The notes under the pieces: model-generated
Databases searched by the model: none
Told to the model about the DNA's origin: nothing
The model's input: only the letters and a program-made list of their open reading frames with translations
NCBI RefSeq assembly: GCF_002551245.1
Contig: NZ_NTGZ01000006.1
Span: forward strand, 18,157-82,156
Length of the DNA stretch: 64,000 bases
Reading direction: 5' to 3'
From: Streptomyces sp. rh34
Lineage (GTDB): Bacteria > Actinomycetota > Actinomycetes > Streptomycetales > Streptomycetaceae
Translations under genes and position numbers: made by a program
In this document: positions 1-9,609 of the stretch, one piece after another
How the letters are laid out: every line of letters begins with the position of its first letter
How positions within the stretch are numbered: position 1 is the first letter of the stretch

Positions 1-807
1 GTCTTCGACCGCACGCTCGACGAACTGATCACGAAGTACAACGGCGCAACCGGAGAGCGGGCGCGGGACGCCGCCGCTCGCACCATCGACCGCGAGCTGC
101 ACGCCCAGATGCTGCCGACCTGGCAGCTGATGTGGCACGGCGTCCGCCTGTTGCGCGAGCTTCCCGCAGGGGACCACGTCGCCGAACGGCGGGCATACGA
201 CCGGCGTCTGTTCGGCGAGTACGCGACCTATCTGGACGATGACGGGCGCCCACAGGCCCGCCGCGATCACGCGGTGGGCGCAGCCCGCCGCCTCGCCCGT
301 ATGGAGGAGGCCCAGGAGCGGTACGACGCCGAGCGCGCGTATGACGATCCGCTGGTGATGGCGGAGTACGAACTGACGGGCGAGGCGTTCACGGGCGTGG
401 TCACGGCCCGGGAGGAAGAGCGCACCATCCCCGGGGCGCGGCCCGGATCCCCTCTGTGGCGCCCGACGATCACCGTGCACTGCGAAATTCCCGTGTCCAT
501 GGCGGCGGGAACGGCGGTCAAGTCCCCGGCAAGACCGAGGCAGAAGGCCGAGATCCTAGACGTCGCCCCCGACGGAGCCGGGTCCGCCGTGCTGATCCAG
601 CTGAACGGCGGCTTCGGCAACAAGCGCAAGCCGCCCGCGCCTGAGGGGACCATGGCCGACCTCGGCGAGACGATCACCTTCACGTCGATCGATCCCAAGA
701 ACATGCCGTCCTCGCTCCCGGCTGAGGAGGACACCCCCTGGACCCACGGCGGTCCGCCACAGCCGTACGAACCCACCGACGAGGACGCGGAAGAGGTCTG
801 GGAATGA
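1..807 (+). CDS. Hypothetical protein, 5' end outside window
   Basis: The reading frame is open from the first base, so the N-terminus lies upstream; 268 codons are visible. The protein is hydrophilic, with a charged helical first half rich in Arg, Glu and Asp and a second half with short beta-like stretches (near TITVHCEIPV and SAVLIQLNGGFG). The C-terminus is acidic. I recognise no domain. The stop codon overlaps the start of the next gene as ATGA, so the two are translationally coupled and probably work together. That partner is a helicase-like ATPase, which hints at a nucleic-acid role, but this is inference only. Confidence 0.75.
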   Translation, partial: VFDRTLDELITKYNGATGERARDAAARTIDRELHAQMLPTWQLMWHGVRLLRELPAGDHVAERRAYDRRLFGEYATYLDDDGRPQARRDHAVGAARRLARMEEAQERYDAERAYDDPLVMAEYELTGEAFTGVVTAREEERTIPGARPGSPLWRPTITVHCEIPVSMAAGTAVKSPARPRQKAEILDVAPDGAGSAVLIQLNGGFGNKRKPPAPEGTMADLGETITFTSIDPKNMPSSLPAEEDTPWTHGGPPQPYEPTDEDAEEVWE

Positions 808-2147
808 CAGCCACTCCGGAACCCGACAGCGGCACGTCACCCGGCGCCCTCGCCGACCGGGCGGTCGCCGACGTGCTGTCCGGCCTGGACTCGACCACCG
901 GACGCGGCATCGTGGTGGACTCTCCACCAGGCGCGGGAAAGTCCACGCTGGTCAAGCGCGCCACCGGCCACCTGACATCGGCCGGCCATCAGGTGATGAT
1001 CGTCGCGCAGACCAACGAACAGGTCGACGACCTGGTCGACAACATCGCCCGGGAGTACTCGGACCTCCCCGTCGGCCGCCTGCACAAGAAGGACTTCGTC
1101 CTGCCCGAACGGGTGCGCCGGCACGCCAACGTGCGGGGCAGCAACGAGGCACCCGCCCTCCGCGAGCTGCCGGTCGTCGTCTCCACTGCCAAGAAATGGT
1201 CGCACGTCCCCCGCGAGAAGTGCGCGCCATGGCGCTGGGCCATCGTGGACGAGGCCTACCAGATGCGGTCGGACGCGCTGCTGGCGACGGCACCGCTGTT
1301 CTCCGAGAAGGACTCACAAGTCCTCTTCGTCGGCGATCCCGGGCAGCTGGATCCCTTCGCCACAGTGGACACCGACCGCTGGCAGGGACTGACCTGGGAC
1401 CCGCTGCGCAACGCCGTCGACGTAGCGCTGGCGCACAACTCCGACCTGCTGCGGCACGAACTACCGGTCTCCTGGCGGCTGCCGGAGATGGCAGCCCCTC
1501 TCGTGCAGAGGGCATTCTATCCCTTCTACTCCTTCGTCTCCGGTACCAAGGCGGCTGACCGCGTCCTCACGTACGGCACCGCACCTCACCGTGCAACACC
1601 GTCGGACGCCGTCCTCGCCTGCGCGGCAGGGTCGGGCTGGGGTCTGCTGGAGCTTCCGGGTCGGCACACCCTCGACGATGACCCCGAGGTGGCCGAAGCC
1701 CTGGCAGAAACAGCGGCCCGGTTGTTGGAGCGAGGCGCGCTGGTGAACGGAGAGCCGCTCACCGAGTCCCGCATCGCGATCGGCGCCGCCCGCACGATCC
1801 AGGCGGACTCGGTACGGTCGCGATTGGAGACGCGGGGTCTCACGCGCATCACCGTGGACACCGCCAACCGTCTCCAGGGCCGCGAGTTCGACGTCACACT
1901 GGTCTGGCACCCGCTCTCCGGCCGTCAGGATGCATCCGCCTTCCACCTGGAGACCGGGCGCCTGTGCGTTCTGCTCTCCCGCCACCGCTTCGCCTGCATC
2001 GTCGTGGCCCGCGCCGGCATCACCGACCTCCTGGACCGACATCCCCGCAGCAGCCCGGTCTACCTCGACGTACCACCGAAGTTCCCGGACGGGTGGCGGG
2101 CGCACCAAGTGGTCATGAACTACCTGGAGAAACAAGCTCGTCCATAG
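804..2147 (+). CDS. Superfamily 1 helicase-like AAA ATPase
   Basis: This 447-residue protein has the motif set of an SF1 (UvrD/Dna2-like) DNA or RNA helicase. Walker A PPGAGKST is at about residues 41-48. Walker B with the DExx signature (WAIVDEAYQ) is near 145-152. Motif III (GDPGQLDPF) is at about 177-185. Late motifs TANRLQGREFDV and LCVLLSRHR lie in the C-terminal third. It lacks obvious accessory domains, so it is a compact helicase core. It starts within the stop of the upstream unknown gene (ATGA overlap). A two-gene unit of an unknown protein plus an SF1 helicase is a common layout in phage-defence loci, but the sequence does not prove that role. Confidence 0.8.
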   Translation: MTATPEPDSGTSPGALADRAVADVLSGLDSTTGRGIVVDSPPGAGKSTLVKRATGHLTSAGHQVMIVAQTNEQVDDLVDNIAREYSDLPVGRLHKKDFVLPERVRRHANVRGSNEAPALRELPVVVSTAKKWSHVPREKCAPWRWAIVDEAYQMRSDALLATAPLFSEKDSQVLFVGDPGQLDPFATVDTDRWQGLTWDPLRNAVDVALAHNSDLLRHELPVSWRLPEMAAPLVQRAFYPFYSFVSGTKAADRVLTYGTAPHRATPSDAVLACAAGSGWGLLELPGRHTLDDDPEVAEALAETAARLLERGALVNGEPLTESRIAIGAARTIQADSVRSRLETRGLTRITVDTANRLQGREFDVTLVWHPLSGRQDASAFHLETGRLCVLLSRHRFACIVVARAGITDLLDRHPRSSPVYLDVPPKFPDGWRAHQVVMNYLEKQARP

Positions 2148-2889
2148 CTGTGGGCCGCCCTTCAGCTCGCCCTGTGCGTAGGCGCAGCGCGCATCACGCA
2201 CGCCAGTGGACAGGATGAGATGTCTACGCTGCCAACACCGGCTAAACGTCCACGTGGCACCAAGCTGCCAGCACTACCGAACGCGTCCGACTGCAAGGGC
2301 GTCGAGTAGCGGAACTGCCCGAACCGCCGGGCTGGTGAACAGGGTCGCCGATCGTGCCCTGTTTCCGGCCCTCAGTGAAGGCTCCCCTAACGGCGGGCGG
2401 GTGCATGCCCGAAACCGGCATACCCGAAGTTGTCTAAGTTGGTGACCCTCGACTCCACCAAACTCCGTTAAGGCAACCCCGAGGATAGCCCTCACCTGTC
2501 GGCTTCGGTGATAGAAGCCCTGGGCGGCGCGCGCAGGGGCGGGTGGCCTCGTTACCCTCGTCAGCCCTCTCACCTCCGCTGAGGAACGCAAATCGCCGCG
2601 CGACGAGAGACCCGGGCCGTGCGCCGCGACCGAGCCTCAACTTCGCTGCCTCATCACGAAGCCGGTGAACGGCAGCTATAGCGCACCGCCTTTCAGCAAG
2701 CGCGGGCAGTTGGTCGAGGACATGGCCCAACACCAGGACCCATCCACCAGGTGCGGCGACCGTCGCCGTAGCGCGACCGACCGGTTCCATACAGGCTCGA
2801 TCACCGCGCACTCACGATCAGTCGAGACCAAGGTGCAAGCGGCATCGACAGCAGTATGCATGTCGATGCCGCGTTTCCACTGCCCGCGT
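2148..2889. other. 742-base gap without convincing gene
   Basis: This gap separates the convergent helicase gene and the TPR-CHAT gene. Several short open frames exist on both strands, but none has a ribosome binding site with a coherent codon pattern or a recognisable product. I see no clear hairpin terminator or repeat. It is probably the shared 3' region of the two convergent transcription units, possibly with remnants of lost genes. Confidence 0.5.
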
Positions 2890-5800
2890 TCAGATCCCGG
2901 CGTGCAGGTGGGCCGCCCAGAGGTAGGGGGACTTGGGATAGCGATCACGGACCTTGCGCACAGCGTGGTGCAAAGCACGGGCCGCCTCATCCGTGTCGAG
3001 GCCACCATGCTGGTCGGTGCAGCCGCCGAGCTCAGCGTAGAAGTCAGCTGCAATATGCGAGGCAACCTCGTCGTTTATCTCCCAGAGGGTGCCGATGACG
3101 CGGGGAAAGCCCGCGAGCTGAAAGGCCGATGTGAGATGGATGGCCTCGTCGATCAGCTCCGCGGATCCCATGAACGCTGTTCGGCACGCTGACAGGTAGG
3201 CCAGTTGAGCCGAGTCCATCTTCATTCCTGCAAGGCTCGCCACCGTGAGCGGATCACGTTCGTGGTCGTGCAGAAGCAACAGGCTCTGTGACGGGTCGTC
3301 GGGGTCGTGGGCACCGTGGCACGCGAAATGAACGATCCCGGAATCGGAGAGGGCCTTCAGGACCCGAGCCTTGGTCGGTCGTGCATCCGGCCCGGGGACG
3401 GTCATGCCGTCAGCCTCTGCACCCGGCGCCATGAGGAGCGTCGGCTCGGGCAGCAGGTCGCACAGCAATGCGGCCTCTTCCGAGACGTGGGCCAGGCGAC
3501 CTTGAACGCCTGGAGTTGTGGGCATGGCCACGATCAGTGATCGGCTCACGGACGGCGCGGAGGTCTGATGACGGCGCGCGTGGTGCAGTGCGCGGATCGT
3601 GGTGGTGTACGAGGAGACGACACGGTCCATGACTGTCGGCGGTTCCCCGGCTCTCGAGTCCGCGCGGAGCGACTCGGAGTGATGGCCGGCAGCGTGCAGA
3701 GGTAGCAGCGAGAGGAGCCCGCCAGGCGCCCACCAGACGCGGGGCCACGACCGCCCGGGAGAGGGCTCACCAGTGAAACCAAGGCTACGCAAGACCGGTT
3801 CGGCCGCCGCGTCCCACAGCCACTCCAAGACAGCGTGGAGCGTCGCTTGCGCCTCCTTTCGCCTCAGGGGCGACATGCGCGGATCCGCAACGGTTTCCAG
3901 GGCTCTATGGAAGGTCTGTATCTGGTCGATGACGAGGTCGTACGTGAGATCGGGCAGGTTCAGGGACTCGATGCCATCGGATGTCAACAGCAGTGCATCG
4001 CTGCGGTAGCGGCTGACGTTGAAGCTCACCACCGGGCCGGGGGCGGCTTGTGCCAGGAGCTCACTGAGGGCGGGGTGACGAGCGAAGCTGGCGAATCCGT
4101 CCTGCGCTCGGATATTGCCCAGCGTGGCGTGAAGTTGGTCGGCGCGGCTGCGTCGTTGCTCCGCGGCATCGACCGCACGTAAGGTGGCGCTGGCTTGTCC
4201 GTCGGGCTCCGTGAGGGAAGTTGAATCCAGCGGCCGGTCCAGCTCGTCCCGAAGTACCTCGAAGCGATGGGCCAGGTCAGGATGGCGCTCGCGAAGCTCT
4301 GCGAGGTCACTCCGCATGTCCAGCGCCTGGCTATGGAGGACGCCGCGGCCCACCTCGATCAACTGCATTGCTCGCGATGACCGATCGGCGGGCGTGCCTT
4401 CGCGAGAAGCAAGAGCCAGTGCCGCCGCATCTCCGGCCAGCCCGGACCACTTGCCCATGGCGTGCTGCTGGTCACCACGGCTCAGTCGGCGGTCTGCCAC
4501 TTCGGGCAGCAGGTGTACGGCGGTGGTCAAGAGATCGGCTGCGAGATCAGGATCCGACCGTCCGGTCATTGAGGCCGCTGCCTGAGCAGCACGAATCCGA
4601 ATCGAGGGCCTGGACCCTTCGGCTCGCGCACCTTCCACGTGGGCAGCCAGGGCGTCATCAAAGTCGTGTCGTGAGTGAGTCCGCTGATACCGGCTGTGCA
4701 GGGCCGTCGCGAGCTGGAACAGGTAGTCGGCGCGCTCTGGATGCTCCGCGGGCGACATGTCGAGCGCGGCCTGGCACGCAACCACTGCCTGATCCAGGTC
4801 CGCTATAGACCCGGTCTGCTCGAACCTGCTGGCCAGCACACCTCCCAGCAAGGACAAGTACCTGGGGCGCTCGGGGTGTTGGAACGGGACAGTGGCGGTC
4901 GCATCCCGTCCCGCCACGACCGCGCCGTCCAGGTCCCCAAAACCTCCCGTGCGCTGGAAGCGGGCATGCAGGGCGGTGCACAGATTCGCGAGGAAACGAG
5001 GGCGATCAGGGTTGCTTGCATCCACAACCATGAGGACCTCGCGGTTACCTCGGATCACCTCGTCGAGGTCTTCAAGGTCCCCGTTCCGTTCGTAGCGTTG
5101 CAACAACACCGCGCCGAGATTGGACAGCATCGCCGCCAAGGCGGAGTGGGCGCGAGGTGCCGTCTTCACAGCTCCGTGTGCAAACTCGACCGCGGCATCC
5201 AGGTCCGACGACGCCCCGGTGTGCTTGAACCGAGTCCACAGCATCAGACCAACGTTGGACAGACGGGTCGGCCGGTCGACGTGACCTTCCGCGGTGGCCT
5301 GCGCAGAAGCGCGACTCACGCTGATCGCCTCGTCCAGATCGACCATATGACCAGTGCGTTCGAATCGCTGCCAGAGGGAGGTGGCCAGGTTGTTGATAAC
5401 AGCGTTGAACTCGATCTGCTGCGGGGCTATTTCTCGAGAGGCGGCGCGGTTCGTTTCGATCGCCGCATCGAGGTCAAGACTGTCGCCGCCGAGTCGGTAT
5501 CGTGCCAGGAGAGCTCGCCCAAGGCCAGAGAGACGAAGCCCGCGAGCCCGGTGCCCAGGCGGGAGTATCTCTAGCGCCTCCGCCAACACGTTGACAGATT
5601 GGTCCAGATGGACTGCTTCCCCGGTGCGCTCAAATCGAGTCAGCGCGATGTCGCCGAGCCCGTACAAGAACCTAGAGCGCCCAGGGTGTTCCTCGGGAGC
5701 AGTCTCGATTGCGGCCTGGCAGCACTCCATCGCGTTTTCCAGATCCGCCGAAGCACCGGTGTTTTCGTATCGGGCCCGCCAGGCGTTCCCAAGATTGTGG

Positions 5801-6705
5801 AGAACTCCTGCCTTCTCGTGGTCGTCAACAATGAGATCAGACGCTTCCTGGAGGGCTTCGATTGCCGCGTCCAGGTCCGATAGAATACCTTTCTCTGCGA
5901 ACTTGCTCTGCAGCGCGGCGCCCAGATTGTTGAGTCCGCCAGCCCGGTGGGCGGGGGAGCCCGCGGCCGCTTGGACTGCCAATCGGGCGATCTCGATCGC
6001 ATCGTCCAGGTCCGCCGCCGTACCGCGATGGGTGAAGCGCCCCCTCAACATGCCTGACAGGTTGGACAGCATGACCGGCTGGTTAGGATGCCCCGTCGCC
6101 ACGCTCTCCACTGCGCCCAAGGCAGCGTCAATCGCCGCTTCCAAATCCGCTGATTCGCAACCTGTGTCAAAGTGGGATTTCAGGATGACGGAAAGATTGG
6201 ACAGAGTTTCCGCGTGCTCGCTTTCTCCGCGGGGCACAGCTGCCGCGATGCGCCGCAGGAGATCGGCGAATCTTGAGCGCAGCTCCGGGCTCGGCGAAGC
6301 GTTCATCTTTTGCTGGATCCTCCAGGCAAAGCCAAGCGCTCGCTCAGCTACATCTGGAAGCAGCTCGTCCGGCAGGTCTTCCTCATCCGCGCCTAACACG
6401 AAACAGGGCGTGAACTTCGTGACGGCCTCCTGTCTGTCCCGTTGGCCGGCTCCTTCGGGAAGTGCTCGGTACCTGAAGGCGTGCAACCAACCGAGGGCGT
6501 AATGCCCTTCCAGGTCGGCCTCATCATCTCGGAGTATCGCGGCGAGTTGGCGAGCTTCCACCAGTGCTTCTGGCTCTAGCACCACGCCAAGGTCCTGCTC
6601 GCGAGAAAGCCGGTCCAACCGTAACCCGACTACGGCAATCCGCTGCTCCAGTTCGTGTTCCCTTGTGAAGTCCTGATCACGCCCCTGCGTGAACCGTCCT
6701 GTCAC
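2890..6705 (-). CDS. TPR-CHAT caspase-like protease
   Basis: A 1,271-residue protein. The first three quarters is an array of TPR-like helical repeats, recognisable by recurring blocks of the type LSNLG..L..RFERTG...DLD.A. The C-terminal ~350 residues form a CHAT domain, a caspase/separase-like cysteine protease. The catalytic dyad is visible as the His of HFACHG (about residue 1130) and the Cys of LSACRT (about 1174). In known systems such as the TPR-CHAT partner of type III-E CRISPR and gasdermin operons, the TPR part senses or binds a partner and the CHAT part then cleaves a target. The gene lies 226 bases downstream of a membrane protein gene on the same strand. Its neighbours suggest a conflict or regulated cell-death system. 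Family call strong; substrate and trigger unknown. Confidence 0.9.
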   Translation of the reverse strand: MTGRFTQGRDQDFTREHELEQRIAVVGLRLDRLSREQDLGVVLEPEALVEARQLAAILRDDEADLEGHYALGWLHAFRYRALPEGAGQRDRQEAVTKFTPCFVLGADEEDLPDELLPDVAERALGFAWRIQQKMNASPSPELRSRFADLLRRIAAAVPRGESEHAETLSNLSVILKSHFDTGCESADLEAAIDAALGAVESVATGHPNQPVMLSNLSGMLRGRFTHRGTAADLDDAIEIARLAVQAAAGSPAHRAGGLNNLGAALQSKFAEKGILSDLDAAIEALQEASDLIVDDHEKAGVLHNLGNAWRARYENTGASADLENAMECCQAAIETAPEEHPGRSRFLYGLGDIALTRFERTGEAVHLDQSVNVLAEALEILPPGHRARGLRLSGLGRALLARYRLGGDSLDLDAAIETNRAASREIAPQQIEFNAVINNLATSLWQRFERTGHMVDLDEAISVSRASAQATAEGHVDRPTRLSNVGLMLWTRFKHTGASSDLDAAVEFAHGAVKTAPRAHSALAAMLSNLGAVLLQRYERNGDLEDLDEVIRGNREVLMVVDASNPDRPRFLANLCTALHARFQRTGGFGDLDGAVVAGRDATATVPFQHPERPRYLSLLGGVLASRFEQTGSIADLDQAVVACQAALDMSPAEHPERADYLFQLATALHSRYQRTHSRHDFDDALAAHVEGARAEGSRPSIRIRAAQAAASMTGRSDPDLAADLLTTAVHLLPEVADRRLSRGDQQHAMGKWSGLAGDAAALALASREGTPADRSSRAMQLIEVGRGVLHSQALDMRSDLAELRERHPDLAHRFEVLRDELDRPLDSTSLTEPDGQASATLRAVDAAEQRRSRADQLHATLGNIRAQDGFASFARHPALSELLAQAAPGPVVSFNVSRYRSDALLLTSDGIESLNLPDLTYDLVIDQIQTFHRALETVADPRMSPLRRKEAQATLHAVLEWLWDAAAEPVLRSLGFTGEPSPGRSWPRVWWAPGGLLSLLPLHAAGHHSESLRADSRAGEPPTVMDRVVSSYTTTIRALHHARRHQTSAPSVSRSLIVAMPTTPGVQGRLAHVSEEAALLCDLLPEPTLLMAPGAEADGMTVPGPDARPTKARVLKALSDSGIVHFACHGAHDPDDPSQSLLLLHDHERDPLTVASLAGMKMDSAQLAYLSACRTAFMGSAELIDEAIHLTSAFQLAGFPRVIGTLWEINDEVASHIAADFYAELGGCTDQHGGLDTDEAARALHHAVRKVRDRYPKSPYLWAAHLHAGI

Positions 6706-6931
6706 TTCAATTCTCCAATAGTTCTGAGTACTGGGGACAGGTCTACCGAAAGGCTGTCCCGTATCTACGGGTGCTACTCGGTCGAGTCCAGTGTGGGCTG
6801 ATTAACCGAGGTCTCACTGCAGGTGGCAAGCCGGACCGCAATAGGGAAATCCGGCTCTCCGGCGGAACCCTGGCCAGCCCGAATCTGAGTTACGGAACAG
6901 CCTTGAAGCGAGCCTCTGAAATCGGCGGAGC

Positions 6932-7867
6932 TCACGAAGCCGGTTCCGTCGCAGGCACCGGGCTGCTCAGCCGTCGCATGACCGCGCCACCGAGCAGAGG
7001 CCCCATCGACTGTTCCTCGATCCGCAGCTTGTCGGCCAGGTCCGCCAGGTGAAGGCGCGCAGATGCTTCCAGCAACGTGGCGTAGGTATCCGACGCCGCG
7101 CGGAGACGACGTGCCGAAATGACCACCAGCGTGGCAGCGAGCGGTGCCGCGGGCCACCACCACCAGGCCAGCGCCAGATAGAGCAGGGCCCATCCACCGA
7201 GGACGGCCGCTCGCGTCAACGCGGTGCGGGCCCTGCCGATCTCACCGCGTATCTCTTCCGGCAGCACGAGCCAAAGGTGTGGCCAGAGGATGAGGAGATT
7301 GGCGTGTGCGTCTCGGTCCAGCCGGACCGCGGCGGCGTGGATCCGATCACCGCTCCAGGTCGGTCGTTCAGGCCGTTCAAGGGCAATCCGTTCGCGCCTG
7401 TGGGCCGCGCGGTGACGCTCCCGGGGCCCGGGGCGGTCGGCCGGTCGTGGAGCGAGTTCCAGAAGCCGTAGGGCTTCGTACTCCGCCTGTGCCGCGTCCC
7501 AGCGACGCTGTCGGCGTGCCACGTGACGCTCGACCAATGCACCGAACAGCCACGGCCAGGCTTGCCAGCCGGCGGCCAGGGCTGCACGCTCGACAACGGA
7601 GCCGAGGGACTGGGCGGCCAGACCGGTGGCGGCCGCACCGGCCAGGATGGCAGCGAGCAGCACAACCTGGCCTCCCACCGTGGTTACTTGGGGGGCCTGG
7701 GCCGCATCCGAGATCGTGTGAGTGAGCAGTTCCACGTCCAGCGCAGCGCTCTGCCCAAGGGTGTGCCCAGCTGCGGCGATCGCCAGGTAGAGCGCGCCTG
7801 GCATTACGAGAAGGGTCAGCCACCGTTCAGCCAGCTTCTTACTGAGTTCGCCGAGAAGCCCTCCCAT
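6932..7867 (-). CDS. Membrane protein linked to TPR-CHAT gene
   Basis: A 311-residue protein with two hydrophobic segments near the N-terminus (about residues 16-35 and 65-90) and a Trp-rich one near 225-250 (LLYLALAWWWWP). Between them is a basic, Arg-rich cytoplasmic loop with a conserved-looking ERPERPTWSGDRI stretch. Its start codon shares one base with the stop of the upstream small gene (TAATG), so translation is coupled. I believe similar membrane proteins recur in actinomycete CHAT-associated conflict loci, but I cannot confirm the family here. It may be the membrane effector or the target of the CHAT protease. No enzyme motif seen. Confidence 0.8.
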   Translation of the reverse strand: MGGLLGELSKKLAERWLTLLVMPGALYLAIAAAGHTLGQSAALDVELLTHTISDAAQAPQVTTVGGQVVLLAAILAGAAATGLAAQSLGSVVERAALAAGWQAWPWLFGALVERHVARRQRRWDAAQAEYEALRLLELAPRPADRPGPRERHRAAHRRERIALERPERPTWSGDRIHAAAVRLDRDAHANLLILWPHLWLVLPEEIRGEIGRARTALTRAAVLGGWALLYLALAWWWWPAAPLAATLVVISARRLRAASDTYATLLEASARLHLADLADKLRIEEQSMGPLLGGAVMRRLSSPVPATEPAS

Positions 7868-8280
7868 TACGGAAGCCTCTGCCGGATCAGCACCGTCTCG
7901 GCGGAGGCGAACTTACAGCGTGGCAAGTCGTCATCCACCTCATGAGTGGATCGACCGATGCATAGCTGCAAGGGGCATCGGTACACGACGTCCACATCAG
8001 CGACACCGGCTGGCATCACACCGCGGCCCGTTCCGCCGTAGACCCCCGACGGGTCGCCTGCGCGTCGAACTGCTGCGTGCAGAGCGTCCAGAAGGGCGGT
8101 GAGCGGGACGTTGTCCGCGGCCGGACCACCGACTACCGCTCCGACAGCGCGCAAGGCAGCGTCGTCCTCATCGAGGAGCGCGGCGAGTTCGTCCCGATGG
8201 CCACACACATACGACAGCGCCTTGGCTACTCTCAGTCCGCCTACCTCCGCCTGGCTCGTCATGCAGAACCCCGCCCCCAT
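7867..8280 (-). CDS. Small CHAT-locus protein, function unknown
   Basis: A 137-residue soluble protein, first gene of the putative three-gene unit. The N-terminal half is a helical, acidic region (YVCGHRDELAALLDEDD). The C-terminal part has a CPLQLC pair of cysteines and a further Cys (PRCKF), suggestive of a small metal-binding or recognition fold. A second ATG six codons in (8262), preceded by a G-rich stretch, is an equally plausible start. The gene is coupled to the membrane protein through TAATG. The set resembles the small associated proteins described next to caspase/TPR conflict genes, but the assignment is by context only. Confidence 0.7.
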   Translation of the reverse strand: MGAGFCMTSQAEVGGLRVAKALSYVCGHRDELAALLDEDDAALRAVGAVVGGPAADNVPLTALLDALHAAVRRAGDPSGVYGGTGRGVMPAGVADVDVVYRCPLQLCIGRSTHEVDDDLPRCKFASAETVLIRQRLP

Positions 8281-8719
8281 CCTTCTTGATCCACCAGGCA
8301 GCCATTCTTGCTCCAGATGTGAAGGCGCACGCCCGGGTTCGCCAAACTGCCTCGGGCAGAGCTACGAAGGCGTCGAGGTCCCTGCAAGGACGGTTCAGCC
8401 GATCCGCTCTGCCCGATCGGTCTGCGGGCGGACGGCGCACCAGCTGCCACGCAGCGGTTACACCGCGCCACCTCACGCAAGTTCGCCTATCCGCGCAGCG
8501 ACTCCGACTGAGGTCCCGCTGGGCGCCGCCTGGGAGCCAACCCGCTCCCCTAACGACCTCGTGCACGGTTAGCGGTGGGACGTCGAAGGGGTCGGCCTTG
8601 GTGCTCACGTCTGCCGAGCCAGGATCCGGTCTACTGCTGGGACAGCAGGCCGGCGACGGCTTGGACGGAGCCGTTCATACGCTCGCGGCGGCAAGTACGC
8701 CATCGCAGGAACCGTCACC
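8281..8719. other. 439-base gap, CHAT-unit upstream region
   Basis: This stretch lies between the start of the CHAT-locus unit and the left end of the insertion sequence, so it should hold the promoter of that unit. On the minus strand a GTG at about 8608 opens a frame whose first ~40 codons look coding (beginning with STKADPFDVPP), but it then degenerates. It could be a gene fragment left by the insertion. I see no clear operator. Confidence 0.4.
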
Positions 8720-8722
8720 CAG

Positions 8723-8735
8723 TGAGCGTTTTCAG
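8723..8735 (+). repeat. Left terminal inverted repeat core of IS
   Basis: The sequence TGAGCGTTTTCAG is exactly inverted at 9596-9608. The flanking bases match imperfectly, as expected for IS termini. Confidence 0.8.
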
Positions 8736-8849
8736 CGTGGCCACTGATCGGGTGACGGAGCGGTGGGAAGGTCGGGTGCGCAACGGACAGGGCCCCCGTG
8801 CAGTTGAGGGAGGTGTTCGAAGTCTCAACTCAGCAGCACAGGAGCCCTG

Positions 8850-9599
8850 TTGGTTCCCTATCCTGCCGCACTCGACCTGCCGCACGCCCTGGTCGAGTGG
8901 GTCACGATGCTTATCGTCACCCGGGAGGGTGACCGGCGGTGCAAACTACCGCCGCACCGCCGAGCGCTCGTCGCACTCGTGTACCTGCGCCGCCACGACA
9001 CCCTGGCCCGTATCGCGGCGGGCTTTGGGATATCCGTCGGCACCGCCCACACCTACGTCAGTTCCGTCACCGGCCTGCTCGCCGACCAGGTGCCCGGTCT
9101 GCTGAAGACGCTGCGGGCGCACGACCCGGCCTTCGTCCTCCTGGACGGCACGCTCGCCGAGTGCGACCGCGTCGGTGACGGCCAAGCCGACTACTCGGCG
9201 AAGCACAAGCGGCACGGGGTGAACCTGGAGGTCGTCACCGACCCAGCCGGCGAGATCCTGTGGATCTCGCCCGCCCTGCCGGGCCGGACCCACGACCTGA
9301 CCGCCGCCCGCACCCACAAGATCCTCCGGATCTGCGAACGCCAGGGCGTCCCGGTCCTGGCCGACATGGCCTACATCGGCGCCGGCGACTGGGTCACCAC
9401 CGCCAAGCGACGCCCGCCGGGCGGTGAACTCGCCCCCACCGAGCGGACCCGGAACCGGGCCCTGTCCGCAGCCCGGGCACCCGTCGAACGCGGCATCGCA
9501 CGGCTGAAGTCCTGGCAGATCTTCCGTAGATCCCGCATCAGCCCCAACCGCATGACCGTCATCGCCAGAGCGGTTCTCACCCTGGAGAGGCAACACTGA
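8850..9599 (+). CDS. IS5-family DDE transposase
   Basis: A 249-residue transposase of the DDE_Tnp_4 (HARBI1-like) type. An N-terminal helix-turn-helix region includes [20 protein letters not shown]. The DDE residues are likely the Asp of LLDGTLAE, the Asp of [10 protein letters not shown] and the Glu of [11 protein letters not shown]. The TTG start at 8850 has AGGAG a few bases upstream. The length is typical of small one-frame IS5 transposases, and no frameshift is visible, so the element may still be active. Translation ends within the right inverted repeat. Confidence 0.9.
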   Translation: MVPYPAALDLPHALVEWVTMLIVTREGDRRCKLPPHRRALVALVYLRRHDTLARIAAGFGISVGTAHTYVSSVTGLLADQVPGLLKTLRAHDPAFVLLDGTLAECDRVGDGQADYSAKHKRHGVNLEVVTDPAGEILWISPALPGRTHDLTAARTHKILRICERQGVPVLADMAYIGAGDWVTTAKRRPPGGELAPTERTRNRALSAARAPVERGIARLKSWQIFRRSRISPNRMTVIARAVLTLERQH

Positions 9600-9609
9600 A
9601 AACGCTCAG

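Noticed and set aside
2206..2811. Short open frames in the helicase-CHAT gap
   Set aside because: No ribosome sites, mixed codon pattern and no recognisable product.
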